This document shows positions 21,724-21,786 of a stretch of 21,786 nt of DNA, piece by piece; position 1 is the first letter of the stretch; every line of letters starts with the position of its first letter. The notes beneath the pieces are model-generated. The model had not been told where the DNA came from. It worked only from the letters and a program-made list of their open reading frames with translations, and searched no databases. Origin of the DNA: Caldilinea sp. CFX5 (GTDB lineage: Bacteria; Chloroflexota; Anaerolineae; Caldilineales; Caldilineaceae). The DNA is taken from contig QWII01000140.1 of NCBI GenBank assembly GCA_021405325.1, positions 30,606-52,391 of the forward strand, read 5' to 3'. Both the position numbers and the translations under genes were made by a program.

Positions 21724-21786
21724 ATGGTTACGATGTTTATCAAAGCCAAGGTTCGTGCGTATGACAACTGGAAGCCTGGGTACGAT
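21724..21786 (+). CDS. Start of small ABM/EthD-like protein (partial)
   Basis: Only the first 21 codons are in the window: MVTMFIKAKVRAYDNWKPGY and D. The pattern of a short beta strand, then V-x-x-YDNWKP, resembles the opening of small dimeric alpha/beta-barrel proteins (antibiotic biosynthesis monooxygenase or cyclase-like). GGGAGG lies 10 nt upstream of the ATG. It is driven by promoter copy C. The assignment is tentative because the rest is cut off. Confidence 0.5.
   Translation, partial: MVTMFIKAKVRAYDNWKPGYD

Overview
The window looks like an accessory region of a Chloroflexota genome (Caldilineae/Anaerolineae type). This is an inference from gene style, not from any marker gene: there are two large XRE-HTH/NB-ARC signal-transduction ATPases, several small toxin-antitoxin-like pairs of the kind common in Chloroflexota and Cyanobacteria, a retropepsin-like protein pair, FkbM methyltransferase and PAPS sulfotransferases, at moderately high G+C. 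No rRNA, tRNA, CRISPR array or complete transposase gene was seen.

Layout. 1-3600 (+): a pseudaminic acid synthase (pseI); a small antitoxin-like gene broken by an 83-bp palindromic mobile element plus a one-base frameshift; an MFS transporter translationally coupled to a small unknown protein; a C39-like peptidase relic without its catalytic cysteine. 3596-6235 (-): a complete XRE-NB-ARC-TPR regulator. 6236-9419 (+): a leader with a 28-bp perfect hairpin, sulfotransferase 1, a promoter element (copy A), FkbM methyltransferase, and a Gfo/Idh/MocA oxidoreductase broken by an internal deletion. 9542-10121 (+): a toxin-antitoxin pair with its own promoter. 10145-12963 (-): a second XRE-NB-ARC regulator whose TPR half has been replaced by a complete GT4-type glycosyltransferase, with a scar of the original TPR C-terminus just downstream. 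13057-18650 (+): promoter element copy B, divergent from that regulator, followed by a tight five-gene operon: secreted protein, ATP-grasp subunit and substrate/phosphohistidine subunit of a split rifampin-phosphotransferase-like dikinase, MFS exporter and SAM O-methyltransferase (frameshifted). 18719-19472 (-): a retropepsin-like protein and its partner. 19623-20573 (+): sulfotransferase 2. 20593-21294 (-): a PIN toxin with a nonsense codon and its antitoxin. 21362-21786 (+): the last 72 codons of a third sulfotransferase, promoter element copy C, and the start of a small ABM/EthD-like protein.

How it may work together (inference). The most coherent unit is 10288-18650: a STAND-type regulator fused to a glycosyltransferase, transcribed away from a promoter that carries 11-bp-spaced direct repeats next to its -35 box, driving a small-molecule tailoring operon (phosphotransfer, methylation, export, secreted protein). 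The same promoter architecture (TTGTG repeats, TTGCAT, exactly 17 bp, TA-rich -10) appears before FkbM and before the gene at the right edge, so these may form one regulon. Pseudogenes and remnants are frequent (seven cases), indicating a plastic, decaying accessory region. The single-base frameshifts could alternatively be assembly errors.
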